Below the pieces are notes generated by a model that was not told where the DNA came from, did no database searches, and was given only the letters and a program-made list of their open reading frames with translations. The position numbers and the translations under genes were made by a program. DNA of 64,000 nt, taken from positions 2,046,001 through 2,110,000 of the forward strand of contig NZ_OX044366.1 of assembly GCF_943846705.1 (NCBI RefSeq), given 5' to 3'. This document shows positions 11,268-19,893 of this stretch, piece after piece (position 1 is the first letter of the stretch; every line of letters starts with the position of its first letter). Source of the stretch: an uncultured Pseudomonas sp. (GTDB taxonomy: Bacteria > Pseudomonadota > Gammaproteobacteria > Pseudomonadales > Pseudomonadaceae).

Positions 11268-12485
11268 ATGGCTGTTGGTCTTGGCCCGTTGTCTACCCTG
11301 CACCCGGTTCCAGGTTTTGAATTGGGCATCGCTTCTGCGGGCATCAAGCGTCCTGGGCGCAAGGATGTGGTAGTCATGCGCTGCGCCGAGGGCTCCAGCG
11401 TAGCGGGTGTATTCACCCTCAATGCGTTCTGCGCCGCCCCGGTGATTCTGGCCAAGAAGCGCGTGCTGGGCAGCGTGCGGTATTTGCTGACCAACACCGG
11501 GAATGCCAACGCCGGTACCGGTGAGCCGGGCCTGCTGAATGCCCAGCGTACCTGCGCGGCCCTGGCCAAACTGGCTGGAGTGGACGAGAGTGCGGTGCTG
11601 CCGTTCTCCACTGGGGTTATCGGTGAGCCGTTGCCGGTTGAGAAGATCGAGGGCGCGCTGCAGGCTGCGTTGGCTAACCTCTCCGAAACCCATTGGGCGG
11701 ATGCGGCGACCGGCATCATGACCACCGATACCTTGCCCAAAGGCACGAGCCGCCAGTTTGTGCATGACGGCGTGACGGTAACCGTCACCGGTATCAGCAA
11801 GGGTGCAGGCATGATCAAGCCGAACATGGCGACCATGCTCGGCTACATCGCCACCGACGCCAAGGTCGCCCAAGGCGTGCTGCAGGACCTGCTGCGCGAT
11901 GCGGCGAACAAGTCGTTTAACCGCATCACCATCGACGGCGACACCTCGACCAACGACTGCTGCATGCTGATTGCTACGGGTAGGGCCGCCTTGCCCGAAA
12001 TCACCCAGGCCAGCGGTGATCTGTTCGCTAAGCTCAAGGAAGCCGTGTTCGGCGTATGCATGGAGGTGGCGCAGGCCATCGTGCGTGACGGCGAAGGTGC
12101 AACCAAGTTCGTCACTGTGCAGGTGAATGGCGGGGCTACTCATCAAGAGTGCCTGGACGTCGGCTATGCCGTAGCGCATTCGCCGCTGATCAAGACCGCG
12201 CTGTTCGCCTCTGACCCGAACTGGGGGCGCATTCTCGCCGCTGTCGGTCGTGCCGGTGTGGCGCAACTGGATGTCAGCCTGATCGACGTGTTCCTCGGTG
12301 AGGTGTGCATTGCCAGCCGCGGCTGTCGTGCGGCCAGCTACACCGAGGCGCAGGGTTCTGCGGTGATGGCCGAGGAAGAAATCACCATCCGCATCGAGCT
12401 GGGTCGCGGTGGTTGCAGCGAGACCATCTGGACCACCGACCTGTCCCATGAGTACGTGAAGATCAACGCCGAATACCGCACCTGA
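11268..12485 (+). CDS. argJ: Bifunctional ornithine acetyltransferase / N-acetylglutamate synthase ArgJ
   Basis: Recycles the acetyl group between acetylornithine and glutamate in arginine synthesis. The 405-residue proenzyme contains the autocleavage site before Thr189 in the ATML motif (KGAGMIKPNMATML), which yields alpha and beta subunits with Thr189 as the N-terminal nucleophile. It is the full family length. Position after secA is the same as in P. aeruginosa. Whether it is bifunctional or only an ornithine acetyltransferase cannot be read from sequence. Confidence 0.95.
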   Translation: MAVGLGPLSTLHPVPGFELGIASAGIKRPGRKDVVVMRCAEGSSVAGVFTLNAFCAAPVILAKKRVLGSVRYLLTNTGNANAGTGEPGLLNAQRTCAALAKLAGVDESAVLPFSTGVIGEPLPVEKIEGALQAALANLSETHWADAATGIMTTDTLPKGTSRQFVHDGVTVTVTGISKGAGMIKPNMATMLGYIATDAKVAQGVLQDLLRDAANKSFNRITIDGDTSTNDCCMLIATGRAALPEITQASGDLFAKLKEAVFGVCMEVAQAIVRDGEGATKFVTVQVNGGATHQECLDVGYAVAHSPLIKTALFASDPNWGRILAAVGRAGVAQLDVSLIDVFLGEVCIASRGCRAASYTEAQGSAVMAEEEITIRIELGRGGCSETIWTTDLSHEYVKINAEYRT

Positions 12486-12610
12486 TCATTCACTTGCTGG
12501 CTGTCTGACTCTCCGCATTCCCGTTGTTTATGCCCGCATAAGCAACGGGAATTTGCTATTGAGGGGGGCGCCTTCTAAGGTCGTTCGATCTTCTCGCCCG
12601 GAGTGCAGCC

Positions 12611-13243
12611 ATGTCCCTTACTTTAGTGATCGGCGACAAAACCTATTCGTCCTGGTCGCTGCGTGCGGCGCTGGTCCTAGAGTTGACCGGGGCAGCCTAC
12701 AGCGAGCAGCTGATTGCGTTGTATCAAGCGGATACCCGTGCACAGATTTTGCGTTATTCGCCCACTGGCAAAGTCCCGCTGCTGATCAGCGACGACGGCG
12801 CGATTTGGGATTCGCTGGCGATTGCCGAGTACCTGGCCGAACGGTTTCCAGCGGCGCAACTCTGGCCGCAGGCACGCGCTGCCCGAGCGTTGGCCCGCAG
12901 TGCCTGCGCCGAAATGCACAGTGGGTTTTTCGCCCTGCGCACGCATATGCCGATGGACCTCAAGCGTAACCAGGCATTGGCAGCAATACCGGCCGAGGCC
13001 CTGGCCGATATTCACCGCGTCTGCGAGCTATGGGCCGAGTGTCGGCAGCGATTTGCTCAGGGCGGTGCCTTCCTGTTTGGCCGGCCCAGTATTGCGGATG
13101 CTTTTTTTGCTCCCGTGGCGGCGCGCCTGCACAGTTATCAGGTGGCGTTGCCGGCTGAGGCGGGCGCTTATGTCGAGACTATTTACCAGTGGCCAGCGTT
13201 CCAGCGCTGGTTCCAGGCTGCTCAAGAGGAACAACTGGGGTGA
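12611..13243 (+). CDS. Glutathione S-transferase family protein
   Basis: Cytosolic GST-fold protein of 210 residues. The N-terminal thioredoxin-like domain carries TYSSWSLRAAL (candidate catalytic Ser), the cis-Pro segment GKVPLL and the glutathione-binding IWDSLAIAEYL; the C-terminal helical domain includes the hydrophobic core motif FGRPSIADAFFAPVAARL. The stop overlaps the start of the next gene (GTG/TGA), suggesting cotranscription with the Nudix-ThiE gene. The substrate is unknown. Confidence 0.88.
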   Translation: MSLTLVIGDKTYSSWSLRAALVLELTGAAYSEQLIALYQADTRAQILRYSPTGKVPLLISDDGAIWDSLAIAEYLAERFPAAQLWPQARAARALARSACAEMHSGFFALRTHMPMDLKRNQALAAIPAEALADIHRVCELWAECRQRFAQGGAFLFGRPSIADAFFAPVAARLHSYQVALPAEAGAYVETIYQWPAFQRWFQAAQEEQLG

Positions 13244-14181
13244 AACGTATTCATGTAGCCGCCGCCGTCATTCGCGGTGCCGACGGGCAGATCCTGCTCG
13301 CCAAACGCCCTGAAGATAAACACCAGGGCGGCCTCTGGGAGTTTCCTGGCGGCAAGGTTGAAGTCGGTGAAGCTGTTCCGGTCGCCCTGGCTCGCGAGCT
13401 GGAAGAGGAGCTGGGCATTCGCCCCAGCACGGCGCGGCCATTGATTCAGGTGCGGCATGATTACCCAGACAAGCAGGTGTTGCTGGATGTCTGGGAGGTC
13501 TCGGCTTTCACCGGCGAACCGCATGGCGCGGAAGGTCAGCCGCTGGCCTGGGTCAGCCCCCGGCAGTTGGGCGACTATGAATTCCCGGCGGCCAATCGGC
13601 CGATTGTCACCGCTGCACGTTTACCCGAGCGTTACCTGATCACCCCGGAGGGCTTGAGTGGGCCAGAGCTGTTACGGGGTATCCAGACGGCGCTGACAAG
13701 CGGCATCCGTTTGCTGCAGTTGCGCGCCCCGGCGATGTTCGACGCGCAGTACCGCGACATTGCCGTGGATGCCCTCGGCCTGTGTGCCGGCAAGGCGCAA
13801 CTAATGCTTAAAGGCCCGCTGGAGTGGTTGGGCGACTTTCCCGCGGCTGGCTGGCACCTGACGGCGCAGCAATTGCGTGAGCTGAGTGCCGGAGGGCGGC
13901 CGTTCCCGCGCGAGCGCTGGTTGGCTGCATCCTGTCACTCGGCCGACGAACTCGCGCTGGCGACGCAGATGGGCGTGGATTTCATCACCTTGTCGCCGGT
14001 GCAGGCGACGCGCACCCATCCCGATGCCCAGCCGCTGGGCTGGACGCAGGTTGCCGAATTATTGCAGGGCTTTAATCAGCCAGCCTACCTGTTGGGTGGG
14101 GTGACCCCGGGCGACGCTGAGCGGGCTTGGCAGGTCGGAGCTCAGGGTGTGGCCGGTATTCGGGCGTTCTGGCCGGAGTAA
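13240..14181 (+). CDS. Nudix hydrolase fused to ThiE/TenI-like domain (MutT-type)
   Basis: The 313-residue protein has two parts. Residues about 1-130 form a MutT-like Nudix domain with the full box GX5EX7REUXEEXGU (GKVEVGEAVPVALARELEEE, then LGI), expected to hydrolyse 8-oxo-dGTP or a related nucleotide. Residues about 135-313 are a thiamine-phosphate-synthase/TenI-like TIM barrel (FITLSPVQATRTHPDA, YLLGGVTPGDAERAW). The GTG start at 13240 overlaps the GST stop and follows AAGAGGAAC; an in-frame extension to 13189 lies inside the GST gene. This fusion is widespread in Pseudomonas; the role of the ThiE-like half in it is not established to my knowledge. Confidence 0.88.
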   Translation: MKRIHVAAAVIRGADGQILLAKRPEDKHQGGLWEFPGGKVEVGEAVPVALARELEEELGIRPSTARPLIQVRHDYPDKQVLLDVWEVSAFTGEPHGAEGQPLAWVSPRQLGDYEFPAANRPIVTAARLPERYLITPEGLSGPELLRGIQTALTSGIRLLQLRAPAMFDAQYRDIAVDALGLCAGKAQLMLKGPLEWLGDFPAAGWHLTAQQLRELSAGGRPFPRERWLAASCHSADELALATQMGVDFITLSPVQATRTHPDAQPLGWTQVAELLQGFNQPAYLLGGVTPGDAERAWQVGAQGVAGIRAFWPE

Positions 14182-14256
14182 GCCCTGGAATGGCAACCAT
14201 CAGCTAAACAGCGCTATAGTCGCGCCCTCAAATGGTGCGCGATAGGTGAGCGGTTA

Positions 14257-15366
14257 ATGGGGCACAGCATCACGGGGTGGTTGAAAGGCTTCTGGCCGGC
14301 TCCTATGGCAGTCAGCCTGAGCGAGCGGGTGCTGAGTTGTGTTGGGGCGGTGCTGGGATTGCTGTTCAGTGGCTGGCTATGCCGCGAGGCGTTGGGCAGT
14401 GCCAGCCCTTGGCTGATTGCCCCCATGGGCGCATCGGCGGTGTTGCTGTTTGCCGTGCCGGCCAGCCCCCTGGCGCAGCCTTGGTCGATTGTTGGCGGTA
14501 ACCTGTTCTCCGCCCTGGTCGGCGTCAGTTGTGCCGCCTGGCTCGGCCATAGCGCACCGGTGGCCGCGCTGGCCGGTGGTCTGGCGATTGCCGCGATGTT
14601 TGCCCTGCGCTGCCTGCACCCGCCTGGCGGCGCGGTGGCCTTGACCGCCGTGCTGGCAGGCCCTGAAGTGGCCCAGTTGGGTTATCACTTCGCGCTTTAT
14701 CCTGTTGCGCTGAACTCCCTGGGGCTGCTGCTGATTGCGCTGCTGTTCAATAACGCGTTGCGCCGGCAATACCCGCATCAAGCCCTTGCGCATGGCAACG
14801 TGCACAAGACCCGTGACCCGATCCCGCGTGAGCGCTTGGGCTTTACCCCGGACGATCTGGACGCGGTGCTCGAAGCCCGTGGCGAGCTGCTCGATATTTC
14901 CCGTGAGGACCTCGAGGAAATTCTCCTGCAGACTGAGGCGCGTGCCTATCAGCGACGGTTTGGCGAGGTGCGCTGCGTCGATATCATGTCCCGCGATGTG
15001 CAAACACTGGGTCCGACTGCGGAGCTTGGCGAAGCCCGTGCCAGCCTGCATGAGCACTGTTTAACCGCGATGCCGGTGGTCAACGCCCAGGGCGAGTTGC
15101 TCGGCATGCTCGGGCTGCATGAGGTGTTGCAGGCGCCCACGGGTGCCGAGGATGTTGGCGCGTGCATGCGTCGCCAGGTGCCCACCTGTCGCGCGGATTG
15201 GCCGGTCACCTACCTGCTGCAGATGTTCACCGATGGCGATGTGCATCAGGTTCCGGTGGTCGACGAAGAGCGGCGAGTGGTGGGGATTGTCAGCCAGACC
15301 GACCTGCTGGCCGCAATGTTCCGTATGTCTTTGCAAGGCGCAGACACCTGCGTCTCGGTCGGCTGA
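14257..15366 (+). CDS. HPP-family membrane protein with tandem CBS domains
   Basis: The 369-residue protein has four or five membrane segments within residues about 20-165, including the family-naming motif CLHPPGGAVALTAV, then a cytosolic region with two CBS repeats (about 245-295, CVDIMSRDVQTLGPTAE; and about 305-360, ACMRRQVPTCRADWP). HPP proteins include cyanobacterial and plant nitrite transporters; a nitrite/anion transport role gated by adenine nucleotides bound to the CBS pair is an inference only. It stands alone, 75 bases after the Nudix-ThiE gene. Confidence 0.8.
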   Translation: MGHSITGWLKGFWPAPMAVSLSERVLSCVGAVLGLLFSGWLCREALGSASPWLIAPMGASAVLLFAVPASPLAQPWSIVGGNLFSALVGVSCAAWLGHSAPVAALAGGLAIAAMFALRCLHPPGGAVALTAVLAGPEVAQLGYHFALYPVALNSLGLLLIALLFNNALRRQYPHQALAHGNVHKTRDPIPRERLGFTPDDLDAVLEARGELLDISREDLEEILLQTEARAYQRRFGEVRCVDIMSRDVQTLGPTAELGEARASLHEHCLTAMPVVNAQGELLGMLGLHEVLQAPTGAEDVGACMRRQVPTCRADWPVTYLLQMFTDGDVHQVPVVDEERRVVGIVSQTDLLAAMFRMSLQGADTCVSVG

Positions 15367-15424
15367 TCGCGACGCCCGTGCAAACGTTTGCTGTAGGCTC
15401 CTATGCACTGTTTACTGGTTGAGA

Positions 15425-16324
15425 ATGCCTGTGTCCGTAGAACTCCGCTCCCCGTCGAATATGCGTCCCAGCACCCTGCACTTGCCCAGAGGGCCATGGG
15501 CTACGGTGCTCGACTGCCTGTGCGGGCACTTTCCGGCTATTAGCCGTGAGGTCTGGTTAGAGCGCTTCACGCGGGGGCGCGTGCTGGATGCTCAAGGGCA
15601 GCCACTCGCTATCGAGGCCATTTACCGTGAAGGGCTCAAGGTGCATTACTTTCGCGAGGTGCCGGCAGAGACGCCGATTCCTTTCGAGGAGAGCGTGCTG
15701 TATGTCGATGAGCATGTGCTGGTCGCCGATAAGCCGCACTTTCTGCCGGTGATGCCGGCGGGGGAGTATGTCGAACAGACCTTGCAGGCACGGCTGGCCA
15801 AGCGTTTGGGGAATGCCGACTTGGTGCCCTTGCATCGGATTGATCGGCATACCGCCGGCCTGGTGCTGTTTTCCACCAACCGCCAGAGTCGTGGCCAGTA
15901 CCAGGCACTGTTTCGCCTGCGGCAGATGGAGAAGTGCTACGAGGCATTGGCCCCAGCCCTGCCGCAGCTGAACTTCCCGCTGGTGCGTGCGACGCGCCTG
16001 GACGCGGCTGAGCCGTTCTTTCGTATGCAGGAAGTGGCTGGGGTTGCCAACACTGAAACCCGCATTGAAGTGGCCCAGCGCCTGGGTGAGTATTGGTTGT
16101 ACCGGCTTTACCCGGTGACGGGTAAGAAGCATCAGTTACGTGTGCACCTGGCGGCGCTGGGTGCGCCGATCCTCAATGACCCGTTCTACCCCGAGGTCAC
16201 CGATGCGCCGGGCACTCCCGATGACTACAGCAAGCCGCTAAAGCTGCTGGCTCGCGGCCTGGCGTTTGCTGACCCGTTGAGCGGCGAGCGGCGCAGCTTC
16301 GAGAGCCGACTCAGCCTACTTTAG
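15425..16324 (+). CDS. RluA-family RNA pseudouridine synthase
   Basis: Isomerises specific uridines to pseudouridine in rRNA or tRNA. In the 299 residues the catalytic segment is LHRIDRHTAGLVLFS (the Asp after HRI is the nucleophile), with the later motifs MEKCYEAL and VTGKKHQLRVHLAALGAPIL typical of the RluA/TruC branch. No S4 domain is obvious at the N-terminus. The ATG at 15425 is chosen; ATG 15461 is an alternative. The stop codon interlocks with that of the converging adenosyltransferase gene (shared TTAG at 16321-16324). The target RNA cannot be assigned. Confidence 0.87.
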   Translation: MPVSVELRSPSNMRPSTLHLPRGPWATVLDCLCGHFPAISREVWLERFTRGRVLDAQGQPLAIEAIYREGLKVHYFREVPAETPIPFEESVLYVDEHVLVADKPHFLPVMPAGEYVEQTLQARLAKRLGNADLVPLHRIDRHTAGLVLFSTNRQSRGQYQALFRLRQMEKCYEALAPALPQLNFPLVRATRLDAAEPFFRMQEVAGVANTETRIEVAQRLGEYWLYRLYPVTGKKHQLRVHLAALGAPILNDPFYPEVTDAPGTPDDYSKPLKLLARGLAFADPLSGERRSFESRLSLL

Positions 16325-16905
16325 CTTTGCGGCTGTTTGGCGGCGGCCTGCCACAGCACCTCATCAATCTGCTGGCGTTTGGCGATCACCCGGGCGGCGA
16401 CAAACAGTAGGTCAGACAGACGGTTAACGTAAGCCAGGCCAACGCCGCGAATCGGCTCTACGGCATTCAGGTGCTGGCAGCGGCGCTCGGCGCTGCGCGC
16501 TAGGCTGCGGCAGACGTGAGCCTGGGCGATCAAGCGTGAGCCGCCGGGCAGGATGAAATTCTCCAGCGGGCCGACTTCTTCATTCCAGCGGTCGATGGCC
16601 GCTTCCAGGCGTTCGATCTCCGGTGCTTGCAGGGCCTGATAGTCAGGCATCGCCAGCTCGCCACCCAGATCGAACAGGCGATGCTGACAGGGGGCGAGCA
16701 CCTCGATGATCTCAGTCAGTCCTGGGTATTGGCCTTGTTGCTCGGCCAGGTCGGCGAGTAGCAGACCAACCTGGCTGTTCAGCGTATCGACCTCGCCCAT
16801 GGCGTCCACGCGCGGGTGATCCTTGGTCACGCGGCGGCCGTCGGCCAAACCGGTTTCGCCGGCGTCGCCGGTGCGGGTGTAAATCTTCGAGAGTCGGTAA
16901 CCCAT
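16321..16905 (-). CDS. Cob(I)yrinic acid a,c-diamide adenosyltransferase, PduO type
   Basis: Adenosylates corrinoid with ATP to give the adenosylcobalamin cofactor. The 194-residue protein carries the PduO-type N-terminal ATP loop (SKIYTRTGDAGETGLADG, then RRVTKDHPRVDAMGEVDTLNS), and the helical-bundle signature ILPGGSRLIAQAHVCRSLARSAERR. It begins 2 bases after the sensor-kinase stop, so the two genes are probably cotranscribed. Its 3' end overlaps the converging pseudouridine synthase by 4 bases. Confidence 0.9.
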   Translation of the reverse strand: MGYRLSKIYTRTGDAGETGLADGRRVTKDHPRVDAMGEVDTLNSQVGLLLADLAEQQGQYPGLTEIIEVLAPCQHRLFDLGGELAMPDYQALQAPEIERLEAAIDRWNEEVGPLENFILPGGSRLIAQAHVCRSLARSAERRCQHLNAVEPIRGVGLAYVNRLSDLLFVAARVIAKRQQIDEVLWQAAAKQPQS

Positions 16906-16907
16906 AT

Positions 16908-18926
16908 TCAGAGGCCTGTATCAGGAGTGGGGGTTGGCAGTGGCAGGCGCAAGGTGAAGCAGGTGCCCTGGTCCGGTTTGGACTGCACCTCCATCTGCCC
17001 TTTGTGATTGTTGGTGATGATGAAGTAGGAAACCGACAGGCCGAGCCCAGTGCCTTGGCCGACTTCCTTGGTGGTGAAGAACGGTTCGAAGATGCGCTTG
17101 CGCACCGACTCGGGCATGCCCACGCCGTTATCTTCAACCTGAATTTCCGCCCAGGGTCCGGCCAGGCGCACGCGCAGAATGATCTGCCCGGGGGCGGCGC
17201 TGTCGCTGCGTTGGTGAATGGCCTGGGCGGCGTTTTTCAGCAGGTTGAGCAGCACTTGTTCCAGTTCGTTGGCGGTGGCCGGTACGGCGGGCAGGTCGCT
17301 GGCAAACTCGCGTTGAATGTTCAGGCTCTTGAAGTCGAAGCTGTCGGTCAGGTCGAAGTCGTTGCTGGCGATTTCCACGGCTTGGTCGATCAGCGCTGGC
17401 AAGTGGCACGGGGCGAGCTGGCGATCACTGCGCCGGCTGAAGTTGAGCATGTGGCTGACGATCTTCGCCGCGCGGCTGCCGGCTTGCTGGATGCCGTCAA
17501 GCAGGCGCGGAATCTCCCGGGCCTGCAGGTAGCGGTCGATGGCTTGCAAGCTGATGCCTGTCTGCTCGGCTTGTTCACGGTTTTTTTCCAGCTCGGGTGA
17601 CAGGCGCCGGCGAATGTTCTGCACGTTGTGCAAGATGGCCCCGAGAGGGTTGTTGATCTCATGCGCCATGCCGGCGGCCAGGCCGCCGACCGAGAGCATT
17701 TTCTCCGACTGCACCATCATTTCTTCGAGGTTGAGGCGCTGGGTAATGTCGTCGATGCGGATCACCACGCCACGGCCGCTGCCGCCGGTCAGTGGGTAGA
17801 AGGTCAGGGCGTAGTACAGCGGTTGTTCGTTGCTGCCCCAGGTCACGCGCTCGATCTTTTCCACTTGGTGCTGTTCGACGGTGCGTTTTAGTTGCGGCAG
17901 GAAGGGCTTGAGCGGCGGGAAGGCGAGGAAGATCGGTTGGTTCAAGGCCTCGTCCAGGCGGGTGCCGGAGAGGCTGCTGGCTTCCTGGTTCCATTGGGTC
18001 ACATAAAGCTGTTCGTCGAGGGCGATCAGCGCCGATGGCATGGAGTCGATGATGCTGTTGAGGTAGTTCTGAAAGCCGGTGAGCTTCTTCTCAATCTTGC
18101 TGCGCACTTGCACTTCCAGCTCCAGCTTGCGGTTGGAGTGGCGGGTTTCTTCGGCCAGGTTCTGGGCTTGGTCGAAGGCTTGCTGGGCGTCATCACGGGC
18201 GCGCTTGAGCTGCTGCTCACGGGCCTCGATGCGCACCAGCATGGTGTTGAAGGCATCCGCCAGGCTGCCGATCTCGTCGGCGTTGCCGCGGCGTGCGCGC
18301 AGGGCGTAGTTCTCTTCGCGGGTGACCTGGCGCGAGAGTTCTTCCAGGCGGCGGATCGGTCGGGTAATCAGCCGGCGTACCTGGCGCGAGACGATCAGCC
18401 AGAGCACGACGCTGAGGGCGAGAATCACCAGGCTGGCGGTTAGCGTACCGGTGTAGAACACCCCTGGTAGTTCGCTGGAGGCCACCAGCAGCAAATAGCC
18501 GGAATTGCCTGTGGCTTGCGGCAGCTCGACCAGTTGGTTGATGCGGAACTCGCTGTGACGCCAGGACTCGACCTCTTCGATGCGCTGCGGCAATTGCAGT
18601 TTGCTGCCGCGCTGCAGCTGCGCCAGGCTCAGGCCCTCGGCGTCATAGATCATCGCTGCGCGCAGTGGGGCGTAGTCATCCAGGCGCTTGAGCAAGGCCT
18701 CGGCGGCGGCGGGCGAACTCAACGCATGCCTGCTCAGTTGTGGGCTGGCAATCAGCCGGCCGAGGGTGTGCAGGGCTTGGGGTGCCACGCTTTCCTGGGA
18801 GATCCAGTAAGCCGCGCTGATAAAGGCCAGGTTGGCTACCAGTAGGACGGTGGCCAGCAAAGCCAGCAGGGCGACCAGCAGTTTGCGGCCGACCGGTAAG
18901 TTTTCAAGGCGCTGACGCAGGGGCAT
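16908..18926 (-). CDS. Membrane sensor histidine kinase (HAMP-PAS-HisKA-HATPase)
   Basis: The 672-residue kinase has membrane helices at about 15-40 and 160-180 flanking a periplasmic sensor, HAMP (about 180-233), a coiled coil, a PAS-like domain (about 285-395), HisKA with phospho-acceptor His422 (GMAHEINNPLG), and a HATPase with N-box (ELEQVLLNLLKNAAQAI), G1 (EDNGVGMP) and GTGLGL. I use the ATG at 18926 just before the first helix; the open frame to 19124 runs over the 3' end of panE. It resembles PilS/AtoS-like kinases of group 4. The input signal is unknown, and the nearby response regulator (19894-20859) is a possible partner. Confidence 0.9.
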   Translation of the reverse strand: MPLRQRLENLPVGRKLLVALLALLATVLLVANLAFISAAYWISQESVAPQALHTLGRLIASPQLSRHALSSPAAAEALLKRLDDYAPLRAAMIYDAEGLSLAQLQRGSKLQLPQRIEEVESWRHSEFRINQLVELPQATGNSGYLLLVASSELPGVFYTGTLTASLVILALSVVLWLIVSRQVRRLITRPIRRLEELSRQVTREENYALRARRGNADEIGSLADAFNTMLVRIEAREQQLKRARDDAQQAFDQAQNLAEETRHSNRKLELEVQVRSKIEKKLTGFQNYLNSIIDSMPSALIALDEQLYVTQWNQEASSLSGTRLDEALNQPIFLAFPPLKPFLPQLKRTVEQHQVEKIERVTWGSNEQPLYYALTFYPLTGGSGRGVVIRIDDITQRLNLEEMMVQSEKMLSVGGLAAGMAHEINNPLGAILHNVQNIRRRLSPELEKNREQAEQTGISLQAIDRYLQAREIPRLLDGIQQAGSRAAKIVSHMLNFSRRSDRQLAPCHLPALIDQAVEIASNDFDLTDSFDFKSLNIQREFASDLPAVPATANELEQVLLNLLKNAAQAIHQRSDSAAPGQIILRVRLAGPWAEIQVEDNGVGMPESVRKRIFEPFFTTKEVGQGTGLGLSVSYFIITNNHKGQMEVQSKPDQGTCFTLRLPLPTPTPDTGL

Positions 18927-18972
18927 GGCAAGGCGGGTCGGTGGTGAGCGTGTCGGCAGGTTAACGCGTGGC

Positions 18973-19881
18973 TCAGTGGCTGGGCAATCCGCGTGCTTCG
19001 AGGTGAGCCAGCAGCTGGCGGTGCAGGGCTTGCAGATGTGGCAGCGGCAGTTGGTGGCGTTGTGCGGCATTGCAGGCATAACCCAGCAGGTAGGCGATCT
19101 CCGTGCGCCGACCCTGTCTGACATCTTGATGCATGGATGAGTAGTTTGCTGCGGTGGCCTGGATCACCCGTTGTACGTCGTCATGCAGGTTTTCGGCGGC
19201 GCTGCTGTGGCCACAGCGGAGCAGTAGCTCAGCCAGTTCACTGCACAGGCAGGCTACGTGCGCCGGGTGTTCGTGCAGCCCGCCATTGCGGCAGTCATGC
19301 AGCACGGTGAGCGGGTTGATCGCGCAGTTCAGCGCCAACTTGCGCCACAGGCGACTGAGGATATCCAGGCTCCAGCCATGGGCAATCCCGGCCTGGTGTA
19401 ACTCTGCCAGCCACGTGGGCGGCTGAAGATCAAGCGGGTCACCGAGCCAGGTATGACCGTGGCCAGCAAACACCACCTGAAAATCCGCCTGACGAAACGC
19501 GCCTTCGGTGCTGGAGGCAAAAATGCAGCGCGCCTGGGGCGCTGCGCGAGCGACCTCGTCCTGGCTGCCCAGGCCATTTTGCAGCAGCAGAATTTCCGCC
19601 CCTGCCGCCAGGCGGGGTGCCAGTTGGCTTACTGCTGCGGCGGCGTCATAGGCCTTGCAGGCCAGTAGCAGGCGCTGGATCGGTTGCGGGTGATCGACTG
19701 TCTGTGCGGCGATGGCGTAGCGTTGCGCCTGACCGTGCTCAACCAGGGTCAGGCCACCGGCCTGTTGGTAGCTGTGCAGGCGCTGCGGGTCACGCAGGAT
19801 CAGCTGCACCGGCAGGCCGGCCCGCGCCAGGCGGGTTGCCCATAGAGTGCCAAGGCTGCCGGCCCCAAGGATATGCCACAT
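18973..19881 (-). CDS. panE: 2-dehydropantoate 2-reductase (ketopantoate reductase)
   Basis: NADPH-dependent reduction of ketopantoate to pantoate for coenzyme A synthesis. The 302 residues include the Rossmann motif ILGAGSLGTLWATRL, the middle-domain KLALNCAINPLTVL with the catalytic Lys/Asn, and the C-terminal SSMHQDVRQGRRTEI motif. Starts 12 bases after the response-regulator stop and precedes the kinase, all on the minus strand. Paralogues of this fold act on other 2-keto acids, but all the panE motifs are present. Confidence 0.9.
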   Translation of the reverse strand: MWHILGAGSLGTLWATRLARAGLPVQLILRDPQRLHSYQQAGGLTLVEHGQAQRYAIAAQTVDHPQPIQRLLLACKAYDAAAAVSQLAPRLAAGAEILLLQNGLGSQDEVARAAPQARCIFASSTEGAFRQADFQVVFAGHGHTWLGDPLDLQPPTWLAELHQAGIAHGWSLDILSRLWRKLALNCAINPLTVLHDCRNGGLHEHPAHVACLCSELAELLLRCGHSSAAENLHDDVQRVIQATAANYSSMHQDVRQGRRTEIAYLLGYACNAAQRHQLPLPHLQALHRQLLAHLEARGLPSH

Positions 19882-19893
19882 GCTGAGGGAGAG

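Noticed and set aside
18927..19124. Extended N-terminus of the sensor kinase
   Set aside because: Would overlap the panE 3' end and puts a Cys/Pro-rich stretch before the first helix; ATG at 18926 fits better.
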